Notes: generated from the sequence alone by a model not told the origin. Positions 52,802 to 62,192 are shown, numbered from the stretch's first letter. The stretch: 64,000 bases of DNA from an uncultured Oscillospiraceae bacterium (GCA_949878425.1 CATLAL010000001.1:62001-126000), one strand, 5' to 3'. Numbers and translations are program-made.

Positions 52802-53215
52802 CTACAACACCATCAGCAGGGTGCCAACGCCGATCAGGATACAGCCCAAAACGGACCTGGGCGTGAACTGCTCGTGCAGAATCACAGCAGCCAGAATCAT
52901 GGTGATCACAACACTTAGCTTGTCGATGGGGACGACCTTGGACGCCTCTCCAATTTGCAGGGCCCTATAGTAGCAAAGCCAAGAGGCCCCTGTGGCGACG
53001 CCGGACAGGATCAGGAAGAGCCAGCTCCGCCTGCTGATTTCTGCAATGCCGCCCTGCGTGTTTGTGAGGAGAACCATCCCCCAGGACATCAGCAGCACAA
53101 CAAGGGTGCGGATCGCTGTTGCGAGCGTTGCGTTCACGCCGTCAATACCAATCTTAGCTAAGATCGAGGTGAGCGCCGCAAAAACGGACGAGCCTAAGGC
53201 AAAGAAAAACCACAT
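52802..53215 (-). CDS. EamA/DMT-type transporter, single-domain
   Basis: A 137-residue protein with five membrane segments, the half-size form of EamA family drug/metabolite transporters, which works as a dimer. Pattern: WFFFALGSSVFAALTSILAKIGIDGVN, later KLSVVITMILAAVILHEQFT and GCILIGVGTLLMVL. Substrate unknown. RBS TAGGAGG. The MITE-like element E3 ends 33 bp upstream; its end plus the flanking TA gives TTTCAC-17-TAGAAT as a possible hybrid promoter. Confidence 0.9.
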   Translation of the reverse strand: MWFFFALGSSVFAALTSILAKIGIDGVNATLATAIRTLVVLLMSWGMVLLTNTQGGIAEISRRSWLFLILSGVATGASWLCYYRALQIGEASKVVPIDKLSVVITMILAAVILHEQFTPRSVLGCILIGVGTLLMVL

Positions 53216-53248
53216 AGTTTCCTCCTAGAGCTTACTGGAACCATTCTA

Positions 53249-53410
53249 GGGCCTGTTCACATAGGGTGAAACGCGGGCCTTTTCGGCCAATTTTGCCGTC
53301 TGCCGCGTTAAAAATTTTTGACGTACGACAGTACGCCTGCAGCTTTTTGCCGTGCATAGGGCAAAAAGTTCCTCGAAAATTCCCTCATTTCTCTTATGTG
53401 AACAGACCCC
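53249..53410. mobile_element. MITE-like element E3 (about 162 bp)
   Basis: Ends GGGCCTGTTCACATA and TATGTGAACAGACCC; left TA flank at 53247-53248, right flank CA instead of TA. The interior has GTACGACAGTACGCCTGC and GAAAATTCCCTC. It is about 90% like element E5 in inverted orientation. No coding capacity. Confidence 0.85.
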
Positions 53411-53446
53411 AGCACAGGAGGCGGGCGCACGGCTATATCGGCACAA

Positions 53447-53473
53447 CTGAAAAGAATCCACAGGATTCTTTTC
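53447..53473. repeat. Perfect hairpin
   Basis: TGAAAAGAATCC, ACA loop, GGATTCTTTTCA; a probable terminator or remnant. A second stem, GGCCGGCGCAGCG / CGCTGCACCGGCC, is at 53520-53549. Confidence 0.6.
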
Positions 53474-53562
53474 AACCGCTGGGATGCGCGGCCGCACACG
53501 CTGCCCGCCATGAGGTACGGGCCGGCGCAGCGTTACGCTGCACCGGCCCCTCTATTAAGAAG

Positions 53563-53632
53563 CTGTATTCACAAGCGGGGGATGCTGGATGGGCCAGGAA
53601 TTTTTTCGGCCTGCAAGGCAAAAAGGGGCGTT
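53563..53632. mobile_element. Truncated MITE-like end (E1 type)
   Basis: GAAGCTGTATTCACAAGC followed by GATGCTGGATGGGCCAGGAA and CCTGCAAGGCAAA match the inverted right end of element E1 (GAACCTGTATTCATAAGC ... GATGGGCGAGGGA ... CCCTGCAAGGCAAA). Only this end is present; it stops at the 3' end of the reductase gene. Confidence 0.7.
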
Positions 53633-53636
53633 TTTG

Positions 53637-54254
53637 TCACCGGATAAAGCTGGTGCGCTGAGGCGCCTCCCGCTCCGGCAGACCGTATTTTTCCTTCCCC
53701 AGCGCGATGCTCCGCATGAGGAAGATCATGCTCCGGGCCAGGGTCCGCATGGTCTGGAGGCCCTCGGCGTCCTGCGCCGCCTCACCGGGGGCGCGGCCGT
53801 GGACGCTGTTCCAGTATTGGCTGGAGGCCACCGGCATCCCGGAGATGGTAAAGAACTTGTTCAGCTCGTCAAAGGTGGCGGAGAGTCCGCCCCGCCGGGC
53901 CGCGACAACGGCGGCGCCAACCTTCATTCGTTTGTCAAACCGCGTACTGTAAAACAGCCGGGTCAGAAAGGCCACCAGCGTGGCGTTGGCGGAGGCGTAG
54001 TAGACGGGACTTCCCACCACCAGGCCGTCGCACGCTTCAAACGCCGCGGCCGCGGCGTTGACGGCGTCGTCAAAGACGCACCGGCCGGCTTCCGCGCACT
54101 TCCCGCAGCCGATGCAGCCCCGGACGGCCTGGCTGCCCACGTGGAGCACCTCCGTCTCAATCCCCTCCGCCCTGAAAACTTTTTCCATCTCGTCCAGGGC
54201 AACCGCGGTGTTGCCGTTGGACTTGGGACTGCCGTTAACCATCAATACCTTCAT
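53637..54254 (-). CDS. Flavodoxin-like NAD(P)H-dependent FMN reductase
   Basis: The 205-residue protein has the FMN-binding loop VNGSPKSNGNT (6-16), a cysteine cluster RGCIGCGKCAEAGRCVF (about 46-62) typical of iron-sulfur flavoprotein-like reductases of Clostridia, and GSPVYYASANATLVAFLTRLF. It likely reduces an electron acceptor or xenobiotic; partner unknown. Start at 54254 has AAGGAG. The 3' end abuts a truncated MITE, so the C-terminus may be altered. Confidence 0.9.
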   Translation of the reverse strand: MKVLMVNGSPKSNGNTAVALDEMEKVFRAEGIETEVLHVGSQAVRGCIGCGKCAEAGRCVFDDAVNAAAAAFEACDGLVVGSPVYYASANATLVAFLTRLFYSTRFDKRMKVGAAVVAARRGGLSATFDELNKFFTISGMPVASSQYWNSVHGRAPGEAAQDAEGLQTMRTLARSMIFLMRSIALGKEKYGLPEREAPQRTSFIR

Positions 54255-54301
54255 CGCCGAACTCCTTTTTCTCAATACTTGCCGGTTGGAACCGCTATAG
54301 G

Positions 54302-54336
54302 AAAGCACCGTGTAAACCTTCCTTTACACGGTGCTT
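54302..54336 (-). terminator. Terminator of tRNA-Arg
   Basis: Perfect 15-bp stem AAAGCACCGTGTAAA / TTTACACGGTGCTTT with six-base loop, directly after the CCA end. Confidence 0.85.
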
Positions 54337-54413
54337 TGGTACGCCCGGCTGGATTCGAACCAGTGGCCTACAGAGTCGGAGTCTGTCACTCTATCCAACT
54401 GAGCTACGGGCGC
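54337..54413 (-). tRNA. tRNA-Arg (CCG)
   Basis: Minus strand, 77 nt including encoded CCA. Acceptor GCGCCCG pairs with CGGGCGT (first pair G-U), D-arm GCTCAGTTGGATAGAGT, anticodon arm ACAGACTCCGACTCTGT with loop CTCCGAC and anticodon CCG, T-arm CTGGTTCGAATCCAG. It reads CGG codons. It has its own promoter and terminator. Confidence 0.96.
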
Positions 54414-54464
54414 GTATTCTTCGGAAAGCGGAGCGGCACGCCGCCATTTTCCGTTAACAGCTAT

Positions 54465-54493
54465 AGTATAGCAGAAACTTTCCGGTTTGTAAA
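54465..54493 (-). promoter_or_regulatory. Promoter of tRNA-Arg
   Basis: On the minus strand TTTACA (54488-54493), 17 bp, TATACT (54465-54470), 52 bp from the mature 5' end. Confidence 0.75.
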
Positions 54494-54615
54494 GTGAAAA
54501 GTTTGCAGAAATTAGCTGCAGGCGCCACGCCGGTCTCATAAAATAGAAGAGGCAGGTATTTTTTAATGGAACGGCCCGGTGGGGACACCGCTCCCTGCAC
54601 CCCCGGACAGGCGGG

Positions 54616-54645
54616 AGGACCGCCGGCCCTGGGGCTGGCGGTCCT
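54616..54645 (-). terminator. Terminator of dnaJ
   Basis: Stem AGGACCGCC with GGCGGTCCT and inner GGCC/GGCT pairs, ten bases after the dnaJ stop. Confidence 0.75.
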
Positions 54646-54654
54646 TCGCGCAGG

Positions 54655-55791
54655 CTACTTTTTAAACTTTTTAAAGAAGCTCTTGTGCCCCTCGTAGTTG
54701 TTCTCCTTCAGGGTGGCGCTGAATTTTTTCAGCGCCTCCTTCTGTTCCCGGTTCAGGTTGCGGGGGGTTTCGATGTAAACGGTAACGAACTGGTCCCCCC
54801 GGCCCCGGCCGTTCATATTGGGAATGCCTTTACCCCGCAGGCGGAAGGTGGAGCCGGTCTGGGTGCCCTCAGGGATGTCGTATTTCACCTTGCCGTCAAT
54901 GGTGGGAATCTCCATCTCCCCGCCCAGAACCGCCTGGGTGAAGGTAATGGGCGCCTCGCAGTAGACGCTGGAGCCGTCCCGCCGGAAGAGCGGATGGGGT
55001 TCAACGGTAATAACAATCTGTAAATCGCCGGCCGGACCGCCGTTTTTGCCAGCGTTGCCCTGGCCCCGCAGGGAGATGATCTGGCCGTTGTCAATGCCGG
55101 CGGGAATGGAGACCTTCACGGTTCTGCGCCGCCGGACCTGGCCGCTGCCGCCGCAGTCCTTGCAGGGGGAGGAGACGATCTTCCCCTTGCCGCCGCAGCG
55201 GGGGCAGGTGCCGGTGGTGGCGAAAACGCCCATGGGGGTCTGTCGGCGCTGCTGGACCTGGCCGCTGCCGCCGCAGTTGGAGCAGGTCTCCGCGCTGGTA
55301 CCGGGGGCCGCCCCGGTGCCCCGGCAGGTTTCGCACTGCTCCACCCGCTCCAGGCTGACCTCCTTCTCGCAGCCGAAGGCCGCCTCCTCAAAGGAGATGG
55401 TCATCCCCATGCGCAGGCTCTCCCCCCGCTGGGGGCCGGTGCGGGCCCGCCCGCCGCCGCCGAAGCCACCGCCGAAGAAGCTGCCGAAGATATCCCCCAG
55501 GTCGCCGAAGTCAAAGCTCCCCTCAAAGCCGCCGCCAAAGCCGCCGGCCCCATAGTTGGGGTCCACCCCCGCAAAGCCGAACTGGTCGTACCGGGCCCGC
55601 TTGTCGCTGTCGCTGAGGACCTCGTAGGCCTCGTTGATCTCCTTGAACCGGGCCTCCGCCTCCTTGTCGCCGGGGTGGAGGTCCGGGTGGTTCTCCTTGG
55701 CCAGCTTCCGGTAGGCCTTTTTAATTTCCGCGTCCTGAGCCCCCTTCTGGACGCCCAGGACCTCATAGTAGTCCCGCTTGTTGTCCGCCAT
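54655..55791 (-). CDS. dnaJ: Chaperone DnaJ
   Basis: This 378-residue type-I J-protein stimulates DnaK ATPase. The J-domain with HPD ([12 protein letters not shown]) is at 1-70, then a Gly/Phe-rich linker (about 75-120), four zinc repeats [24 protein letters not shown] and CKDCGGSG (about 150-215) and the C-terminal substrate-binding domains. It is separated from dnaK by 206 bp of repeat sequence. RBS GAGAGAG. Confidence 0.98.
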   Translation of the reverse strand: MADNKRDYYEVLGVQKGAQDAEIKKAYRKLAKENHPDLHPGDKEAEARFKEINEAYEVLSDSDKRARYDQFGFAGVDPNYGAGGFGGGFEGSFDFGDLGDIFGSFFGGGFGGGGRARTGPQRGESLRMGMTISFEEAAFGCEKEVSLERVEQCETCRGTGAAPGTSAETCSNCGGSGQVQQRRQTPMGVFATTGTCPRCGGKGKIVSSPCKDCGGSGQVRRRRTVKVSIPAGIDNGQIISLRGQGNAGKNGGPAGDLQIVITVEPHPLFRRDGSSVYCEAPITFTQAVLGGEMEIPTIDGKVKYDIPEGTQTGSTFRLRGKGIPNMNGRGRGDQFVTVYIETPRNLNREQKEALKKFSATLKENNYEGHKSFFKKFKK

Positions 55792-55879
55792 ACTCTCTCA
55801 CATCCAATCCTCGCAAAGCGCTCCAAATGGGGCGGGGAACGCGTCCCCGTCCCATCGGAAGCACTTTTCTGCCCTCGTT

Positions 55880-55998
55880 GTTATACTATTCTCCGATTAA
55901 AAGCGTACAGACGTCATCGGGCAGAAATCTAGGAATAGCAACAACCTTGGGCTCGCATTAAAGTTCTTATTGATACTTTTTCTATCAAGAAAAAGTAT
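55880..55998 (-). repeat. Intergenic repeat with post-stop hairpin, copy 2 (between dnaK and dnaJ)
   Basis: Shares GACGTCATCGGGCAGAAATC, TAGGAATAGCAA and ATTAAAGTTCTT with copy 1 at 10235-10352 and ends in GATACTTTTTCT / AGAAAAAGTATC next to the dnaK stop. It shows the uninterrupted form of the sequence in which element E5 is inserted. Confidence 0.8.
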
Positions 55999-57845
55999 CA
56001 CTTGTTCTGGCCGTCCTCGTCTACCACCTTGTAGTCCGCGTCGTAGTACTGCGCTCCGTCCTGACCGCCGCCGGGGGCCTGCGGGCCGCCCATGTCGGGA
56101 CCTGCCTGGGGTCCCGCCTGCTGGTAGAGCTTCTCGCTGACCGCGTAGAAGGCCTGCTGGAGGGCCTCGGTGTCCGCCTTGATGGCAGCGGCGTCGTCGC
56201 CCTTGAGGGTCTCCTTCAGCTTGTCAATGGCCGCCTGGACCGGGGCCTTCTCGCCCTCAGGAATCTTGTCGCCCATCTCGCTGAGGGCCTTTTCCGCCTG
56301 GTAGACCATCTGGTCGGCGCTGTTGCGGGTCTCTACGGCCTCCTTGATCCGGGCGTCCTCGGCGGCGTACTGCTCCGCCTCCTTGACCGCCTTCTCGATG
56401 TCCTCCTTGCTCATGTTGGTGGAGGAGGTGATGGTGATGTGCTGCTCCTTGCCGGTACCCAGGTCCTTGGCGGAGACGTTCACAATGCCGTTGGCGTCGA
56501 TGTCAAAGGTGACTTCGATCTGGGGTACGCCACGGCGGGCCGGCGCGATGCCGTCCAGGTGGAAGCGGCCCAGGCTCTTGTTGGCCGCGGCCATCTCCCG
56601 CTCGCCCTGGAGAACGTTGACCTCCACGGAGGTCTGGTTGTCGGCGGCGGTGGAGAAGATCTGGCTCTTCTTGGCGGGGATGGTGGTGTTGCGCTCAATG
56701 AGGCGGGTGCACACGCCGCCCATGGTCTCAATGCCAAGGCTCAGGGGGGTGACATCCAGCAGCAGCAGGCCCTTCACGTCGCCGGTGAGGACGCCGGCCT
56801 GGATGGCCGCGCCCATGGCCACGCACTCGTCCGGGTTGATGCCCTTGAAGCCGTCCTTGCCGGTGATGCGCTGCACCGCCTCCTGAACGGCGGGAATCCG
56901 GCTGGAGCCGCCCACCAGCAGCACCTTGGAGATGTCGCTGCCGCTGAGGCCCGCGTCGCTCATGGCCTGGCGCACGGGGCCCATGGTGGCCTCCACCAGG
57001 TGGTTCGTCAGCTCGTTGAACTTGGCCCGGGTGAGGGTGACGTCCAGGTGCTTGGGGCCGGTGGCGTCGGCGGTGATATAGGGCAGGTTGATGTTGGAGG
57101 TTGTTACGCCGGAGAGCTCGATCTTGGCCTTTTCGGCGGCCTCCTTCAGCCGCTGCATGGCCACCTTGTCGCCGCTGAGGTCGATACCCTCCGCCTTCTT
57201 GAACTCCGCCACCAGGTACTTCATGACGCACTCGTCAAAGTCGTCGCCGCCCAGGCGGTTGTTGCCGGCGGTGGCCAGCACCTCGATCACGCCGTCGCCG
57301 ATCTCCAGCACGGATACGTCGAAGGTGCCGCCGCCCAGGTCGTAGACCATGATCTTCTGGTCGCTCTCCTTGTCCAGGCCATAGGCCAGGGCCGCGGCGG
57401 TGGGCTCGTTGATGATGCGCTTGACCTCCAGGCCCGCGATCTTGCCCGCGTCTTTGGTGGCCTGGCGCTGGGAGTCGGTGAAGTAGGCGGGAACGGTGAT
57501 CACCGCCTCGGTGACGGTCTGGCCCAGATAGCCCTCCGCGTCCGCCTTCAGCTTCTGGAGAATCATGGCGCTGATCTCCTGGGGCGTGTAGCTCTTGCTG
57601 TCGATGGAGACCCGGTGGTCGCTGCCCATCTCCCGCTTGATGGAGGAGATGGTGCGGTCCGGGTTGGTGATGGCCTGACGCTTGGCCACCTGGCCCACCA
57701 TGCGCTCGCCGGTCTTGGAGAAGGCCACTACCGACGGGGTGGTCCGGTTGCCCTCCGCGTTGGCGATCACCACGGCCTCGCCGCCCTCCATCACAGCCAC
57801 ACAGGAGTTGGTGGTCCCTAAGTCGATCCCGATTACTTTAGACAT
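55998..57845 (-). CDS. dnaK: Chaperone DnaK (Hsp70)
   Basis: The 615-residue Hsp70 has the ATPase signatures [13 protein letters not shown] (4-16), [14 protein letters not shown] (about 166) and [15 protein letters not shown] (about 310), the interdomain linker [13 protein letters not shown], and a C-terminal lid ending in a Gly/Pro-rich tail [16 protein letters not shown]. It folds nascent and stressed proteins with DnaJ and GrpE. RBS TAGGAGG. No CIRCE is seen upstream; the gap to grpE is 574 bp and contains a terminator. Confidence 0.99.
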   Translation of the reverse strand: MSKVIGIDLGTTNSCVAVMEGGEAVVIANAEGNRTTPSVVAFSKTGERMVGQVAKRQAITNPDRTISSIKREMGSDHRVSIDSKSYTPQEISAMILQKLKADAEGYLGQTVTEAVITVPAYFTDSQRQATKDAGKIAGLEVKRIINEPTAAALAYGLDKESDQKIMVYDLGGGTFDVSVLEIGDGVIEVLATAGNNRLGGDDFDECVMKYLVAEFKKAEGIDLSGDKVAMQRLKEAAEKAKIELSGVTTSNINLPYITADATGPKHLDVTLTRAKFNELTNHLVEATMGPVRQAMSDAGLSGSDISKVLLVGGSSRIPAVQEAVQRITGKDGFKGINPDECVAMGAAIQAGVLTGDVKGLLLLDVTPLSLGIETMGGVCTRLIERNTTIPAKKSQIFSTAADNQTSVEVNVLQGEREMAAANKSLGRFHLDGIAPARRGVPQIEVTFDIDANGIVNVSAKDLGTGKEQHITITSSTNMSKEDIEKAVKEAEQYAAEDARIKEAVETRNSADQMVYQAEKALSEMGDKIPEGEKAPVQAAIDKLKETLKGDDAAAIKADTEALQQAFYAVSEKLYQQAGPQAGPDMGGPQAPGGGQDGAQYYDADYKVVDEDGQNK

Positions 57846-58419
57846 AACATTTGTCCTCCTACTATCAGAAAATATTTTTTAACAAAGGCATCCATACTTT
57901 TCTTTATGTGTACAAAAGAAAAGTATCAAAAGGAAAAACGTTTTCCGCGAAACTTTGCTTCGCTGTTGTTTTTTACCTGTATACTTACTTCTATTCCTCA
58001 GCGGGTGAAAGAGACAATTTAATTGCAGCTTGTCAAAAAAGCCCTCCGCAGGCGTTAGGCGGCCTTTGGCCGCCCCAGCCCTAAGCCGGCAGAGCCGGCC
58101 CGCGGGAGTTTCGCGCCCGGAGGCGCGAAATAAAATGGAATCGTTTTTCCCGCGGCGCGTACAGCGATTGTGCAATGACCGCATCCGTGGGCCGTCCTTC
58201 GGACGGCTTAGCTCTCAAAGCGCCGCCATGGGGCGCTTAACGGAGTCATGCGCAGTTCCATTCTGCACAACCACCCGACGTGGCCGTTGCAGAATCGTGG
58301 GAAAAACACTTTGCGCGGAGCGAGCGTCGAATTGTCCGCTGCAAGCGGACAACCGAGGCGCAGAGCGCAGCGAAGCCCCCTCAAAAAAGTGGCGTAGCCA
58401 CTTTTTTGACACACAGAAT
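57846..58419. other. 574-bp region between grpE and dnaK made of repeats
   Basis: Contains a copy of the post-stop hairpin element in plus orientation (57888-57965), the GCGTTAGGCGGCC...GGCCGCCCCAGC palindrome (58049-58078) also present inside element E1, TTTCGCGCCCGGAGGCGCGAAA (58108-58129), a long inverted pair GGAATCGTTTTTCCC with GTGGGAAAAACAC, and the grpE terminator. No gene or CIRCE operator is seen. Confidence 0.75.
58382..58408 (-). terminator. Terminator of hrcA-grpE
   Basis: Perfect 12-bp stem CAAAAAAGTGGC / GCCACTTTTTTG with a 3-base loop, 11 bp after the grpE stop, with six T residues in the 3' arm. Confidence 0.85.
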
Positions 58420-58986
58420 TTAATTGGCCACCTGGACCGCCGCGAAGCGGATCACCTTCTCGCCCAGAAGGAAGCCCTTCTGGAACACCTGGGAGACCAC
58501 GCCCTCCCCCAGCTCCTCGCTCTCAATGTGCATCACGGCGTTGTGCTTGGCGGGGTCGAAGCTCTTTCCGGCGGGGTCCTCAATGGTGACGCCCATCTTT
58601 TCCAGAACGCCCACCAGCTGGTGGAAGATCATCTCCATGCCCTTCTTGTGGGCGTTCTCCTCGTCTCCCGACTGCTGTACGGCCCGCTCCAGGTTGTCAT
58701 AGACCTCCAGGAATTTGGCCACAGTATCCATTTTGGCGTCCTGGTAGACGCTCTCCTTCTCCCTGGTGGTCCGCTTGCGGTAGTTGTCATATTCGGCGGC
58801 CAGCCGCAGATGCTGATCGTTGAGGGCCGCCAGCTGTCCGGCCAGCTGCTCCATCTTCTCCATCTGCTCCCGGGTGACGGTAAAGGTCTCCGGCTGCTCC
58901 TGGGCCGCCTCCTCCCCCGCCGCTCCGGCGGACTGCTCCGCCTGCTCCTCCTCCATGGGGGCGGTATTCTCCTTCTTCTTGCTCAC
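58420..58986 (-). CDS. grpE: Nucleotide exchange factor GrpE
   Basis: The 188-residue protein has an acidic, disordered N-terminus (1-45), a long coiled coil (about 46-105, EQMEKMEQLAGQLAALNDQHLRLAAEYDNYRKRT) and the beta-wing head (VGVLEKMGVTIEDPAGKSFDPAKHNAVMH, VSQVFQKGFLLGEKVIRFAAVQV). It releases ADP from DnaK. Four-base overlap with hrcA. Confidence 0.97.
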   Translation of the reverse strand: MSKKKENTAPMEEEQAEQSAGAAGEEAAQEQPETFTVTREQMEKMEQLAGQLAALNDQHLRLAAEYDNYRKRTTREKESVYQDAKMDTVAKFLEVYDNLERAVQQSGDEENAHKKGMEMIFHQLVGVLEKMGVTIEDPAGKSFDPAKHNAVMHIESEELGEGVVSQVFQKGFLLGEKVIRFAAVQVAN

Positions 58987-60035
58987 GGCACGTCCTCCTC
59001 CTTTGGGGGTAACTGGTTATTTTTCCCAAACATCTTGGTCAGGCTCTCGGCAAAGTAGCTCAGCCGCGCGGCCACGGCGGCGTAGTCCATCCGGGTAGGT
59101 CCCACCACGCCGATGAGCCCCCGCATGTTCTCGCCGATGTCGTAGCTGGCCACCACCACGCTGGCGTCCCGCAGGGCCTCGTTGAGGTTCTCCGGACCGA
59201 TGAGAATCTGCATGGGCGTGCCCTCGTCCAGCACCGGAAGGCTTTCCTTCCGGTCTGTCAGAAGGCCCATCAGCTCGTTGGCACGGCCCAGGTCCTGAAA
59301 CTCCGGCTGGCTGAGGATCCGGGTCTGCCCGGCGGCGTACACCTGGTTCTGGGCGCTGCTCTCCATGACGCCGGCGGCGTACTCAATGGCCTGGGAGAGG
59401 GGCATGAAGAGCTCCGCCCCCAGCTGGCTGGTGAGGCCCATCAGCTTCTGGCCCATCTCCGGGGCGCTGATGCCGGTGAAGTGGGAATTGAGCAGGTTCG
59501 CCAGGGCCGGCAGCTCCCCGTCCGTTATGGGCAGCTGGCAGTGCAGCAGCTGGCTCTTGACCCGGCTGTCGTCGGTCATCACCACGGCGATGAAGCTGCC
59601 CGCGTCCACCGGGAGGAGGTCGTAGCGCCGGACCGTGACGCTGCTCTTCCCCGCGGCCACCGAGTAGGCGGGATAGCCGGCGATGGAGCTGACCACCTGG
59701 CCCGCCTGGGCCACCACGCTGTCCAGCTGTCCCAGCTTTCCGCTGAGGGCCGCGTTGATCTCCTCCGCCTCCTGGACGGTGAGGGCCTTGCGCTCCATCA
59801 GCTCGTTGACGTAGAGCCGATACCCCTTGGGGGAGGGGATGCGGCCCGCCGAGGTGTGGGGCTGCTCCAAATAGCCCTGCTCCGTCAGATCCGCCAGCTC
59901 GTTGCGGATGGTGGCGGAGCTTACCGCCCCGCCCATGGCTTGGGCGATGAACTTGGAGCCCACCGGCTCCGCGGCGTCGATGTACCGCTCCGTGACCACC
60001 TTCAGTATTTGCTTCTTTCGGGCGGTCAATTCCAT
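58983..60035 (-). CDS. hrcA: Heat-shock repressor HrcA
   Basis: This 350-residue repressor has an N-terminal winged HTH (ARKKQILKVVTERYIDAAEPVGSKFIA, SSATIRNELADLTEQGYLEQPHTSAGRIPS) and the HrcA C-terminal domain ending in ENMRGLIGVVGPTRMDYAAVAARLSYFAE. It binds CIRCE as a dimer with help of GroEL and represses heat-shock genes. A perfect CIRCE lies 14 bp upstream of its start, so it controls itself. Confidence 0.98.
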   Translation of the reverse strand: MELTARKKQILKVVTERYIDAAEPVGSKFIAQAMGGAVSSATIRNELADLTEQGYLEQPHTSAGRIPSPKGYRLYVNELMERKALTVQEAEEINAALSGKLGQLDSVVAQAGQVVSSIAGYPAYSVAAGKSSVTVRRYDLLPVDAGSFIAVVMTDDSRVKSQLLHCQLPITDGELPALANLLNSHFTGISAPEMGQKLMGLTSQLGAELFMPLSQAIEYAAGVMESSAQNQVYAAGQTRILSQPEFQDLGRANELMGLLTDRKESLPVLDEGTPMQILIGPENLNEALRDASVVVASYDIGENMRGLIGVVGPTRMDYAAVAARLSYFAESLTKMFGKNNQLPPKEEDVP

Positions 60036-60048
60036 GGCGCCATCTCCT

Positions 60049-60075
60049 TTAGCACTCCCTTGCCTCGAGTGCTAA
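60049..60075 (-). promoter_or_regulatory. CIRCE operator
   Basis: TTAGCACTC, nine-base spacer, GAGTGCTAA: a perfect copy. It lies just downstream of the -10 box of the hrcA promoter. Confidence 0.98.
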
Positions 60076-60079
60076 GCGC

Positions 60080-60108
60080 AGTTTAACACCATTAGTCTCC
60101 CATGTCAA
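60080..60108 (-). promoter_or_regulatory. Promoter of hrcA-grpE
   Basis: On the minus strand TTGACA (60103-60108), 17 bp, TAAACT (60080-60085), followed by CIRCE. Confidence 0.85.
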
Positions 60109-60203
60109 TAGAATTTGTTGCATCCAATTTGAACAATTTGTAAATTCCCCCGGTGGAAAATCCGGGCAGGGAAAGGGCCCCCGGCGACGGGGCGGTGACG
60201 TAA

Positions 60204-60363
60204 GAGCCTGTTTCATATCTCGATGCGGTCGGATTGACGAGGGGATTTCTCGCCAATCAAGGCGTGCGGCCGAAGGAGTACTTTGTGTATTTCGAGGCCA
60301 AGCAACGACGAGTGGCGGAAAATCCGCCGTCAATCCGTGTGTAGCGAGATATGAAACAGGCTC
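60204..60363. mobile_element. MITE-like element E4 (160 bp)
   Basis: Perfect inverted ends GAGCCTGTTTCATATCTCG and CGAGATATGAAACAGGCTC; TAA on both sides (60201-60203 and 60364-60366). On the minus strand it contains AATACACAAAGTACTCC and AAATCCCCTCG, the family core. No coding capacity. It lies between the hrcA promoter and an ABC-F fragment. Confidence 0.85.
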
Positions 60364-60439
60364 TAAGAAAACATTTTAAGCGAGGGCCGGCGGAGCGTCA
60401 AGCTGAGCGTTTGGATGAGTTCAGCTCCGGAGTCACCGC

Positions 60440-60592
60440 TTGATTTTGGATGAACCCACAAACCATGTAGACGTTCAGGCAAAGGACGCTTTGAAGGAAG
60501 CGCTGATAAGCTTCCCTGGGCCTGCTTTGCTTGCTTCACATGAGGAGAATTTTTATAACGGTTGGGTGCATCGGGTGATACGTATTGAAATA
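60440..60592 (+). pseudogene. ABC-F ATPase, C-terminal fragment
   Basis: LILDEPTNHVDVQAKDALKE and PALLASHEENFYNGWVHRVI are the Walker B and switch-His region of the second ATPase domain of ABC-F ribosome-protection proteins. Upstream bases (60368-60439) hold no intact frame. Only about 50 codons remain. Confidence 0.8.
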
Positions 60593-60654
60593 TGTGGGCG
60601 GGCGATGCCCGCCCCTACAAGGAAATGGCATCTGTTTTGAAGCGTGCTGTAATT

Positions 60655-60760
60655 TTGGGTAAAAAGAACATTTGGCGCGAAACTGTCGTTTCGCTTTGAG
60701 CCTCGCTCTGAAACTGCCTAAGCAAAACGACATTTCGCGCCAAAAGTATTTTAAATATGT
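60655..60760. repeat. Inverted repeat downstream of the helicase gene
   Basis: CATTTGGCGCGAAACTGTCG / CGACATTTCGCGCCAAAAG flanks a 60-base loop. It may terminate the helicase transcript. GGGCGGGCGATGCCCGCCCC at 60597-60616 is a separate palindrome. Confidence 0.65.
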
Positions 60761-60764
60761 CCCG

Positions 60765-62192
60765 TCACTTCTTCGCTCCGGGCCGCTTCCGGCCGCGCCG
60801 CCCGTCGGCAAAGGCCACCAGGCGTCCCACCCTGGGCGGCTCAGAGGAGATCCGGCGCACCGGCGGCGCCTGAACCGGCGGGAACTGGAGCGCCGGCTTT
60901 TCCGCGGGCCGGGGAGAGGGCCGCTCCGGCTGAGGGGCCGGTGCGGTTCGCTCCATCCGCCGCTCCGCCGGCTTTTGCCTCTGGGGCCGCTCTGTCCGGG
61001 CCAGCCGCTCCGCCCGGGGCGGGCGGGGCTCCCGCTGCTTCTTGGGGGTGGCCTCCAGGATCTCCATGGGCCAGGGGTGGTCCTCCACCGTGGGGATTTT
61101 TTTGCGGATCAGCTTCTCGATGTCCTTCAGGTAGGCCAGCTCGTCAAAGTTGCAGAAGCTGATGGCCACGCCGCCGCGGCCCGCCCGGCCCGTGCGGCCG
61201 ATGCGGTGGACGTAGGTCTCCGGCACGTTGGGCAGCTCGTAGTTGACCACCGCCGCCAGCTCGCTGACGTCGATGCCCCGGGCGGCGATGTCCGTGGCCA
61301 CCAGCACCCGGATAGCCCCGCTCTTGAAGCTGTCCAGGGCCCGGATGCGGGCGGTCTGCCCCTTGTTGCCGTGGATGGCCATGGCGGCGATGCCGGAGCG
61401 CTCCAGCTCCTTGACCACCCGGTCCGCGCCGTGCTTGGTGTTGGTAAAGACCAGGACGCTGTCTAGGCTCCGGTCCTGGAGCACGTGCTGGAGCAGAAGC
61501 TTTTTGTTGCCCTTGTCCACCTTGTAGAGCCGCTGCTCAATGGCGTCCACGGTGGAGGACTGGGGCGTTACCTCCACCCGCACCGGGTCGCGGAGGATTT
61601 TCTGGGACAACTCCGCGATCTCCTGGGGCATGGTGGCGGAGAAGAGGAGGGTCTGCCGCTGGACAGGCAGGCGGGCGATCACCTTGCGCACGTCGTGGAT
61701 AAAGCCCATATCCAGCATCCGGTCCGCCTCGTCCAGGACAAAGGCCTCAATAGAGCGCAGGTCGATGTGCCCCTGACTGCACAGGTCGTTGAGCCGGCCC
61801 GGCGTGGCTACCAGCACGTCCACGCCCTTTTGGAGGGCCTCCACCTGGGGCGTCTGGCCCACGCCGCCAAAGATCACGGTGTTTCGGATGGGGAGGTACT
61901 TGCCGTACTGGTCAAAGCTCTCCTTGATCTGAAGGGCCAGCTCCCGGGTGGGGGTCAGGACCAATACGCGGATGGGCGTATGGCGGCGGCTGACCCGGCC
62001 GTTGAGCCGCTGGAGGAGGGGAATGGCGAAGGCGGCGGTTTTGCCGGTGCCGGTCTGGGCGCAGCCGATGAGATCCCGGCCCTCCAGCACCGGCGGGATG
62101 GCCTCGGCCTGGATGGGGGACGGCGCGGTATAGCCCAGCTCGTCCACCGCCTGGAGCAGCTGGGGCAGTAAGTTCAAGTCGTGAAAAGTCAT
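60765..62192 (-). CDS. DEAD-box RNA helicase
   Basis: The 475-residue protein has all helicase motifs: Q motif near [13 protein letters not shown], motif [12 protein letters not shown], Ia [71 protein letters not shown] proline/arginine-rich basic tail (about 375-475) likely binds RNA. It resembles RhlE/CshA-type helicases in ribosome assembly and RNA decay. The true start is MTFHDL at 62192. Confidence 0.96.
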   Translation of the reverse strand: MTFHDLNLLPQLLQAVDELGYTAPSPIQAEAIPPVLEGRDLIGCAQTGTGKTAAFAIPLLQRLNGRVSRRHTPIRVLVLTPTRELALQIKESFDQYGKYLPIRNTVIFGGVGQTPQVEALQKGVDVLVATPGRLNDLCSQGHIDLRSIEAFVLDEADRMLDMGFIHDVRKVIARLPVQRQTLLFSATMPQEIAELSQKILRDPVRVEVTPQSSTVDAIEQRLYKVDKGNKKLLLQHVLQDRSLDSVLVFTNTKHGADRVVKELERSGIAAMAIHGNKGQTARIRALDSFKSGAIRVLVATDIAARGIDVSELAAVVNYELPNVPETYVHRIGRTGRAGRGGVAISFCNFDELAYLKDIEKLIRKKIPTVEDHPWPMEILEATPKKQREPRPPRAERLARTERPQRQKPAERRMERTAPAPQPERPSPRPAEKPALQFPPVQAPPVRRISSEPPRVGRLVAFADGRRGRKRPGAKK

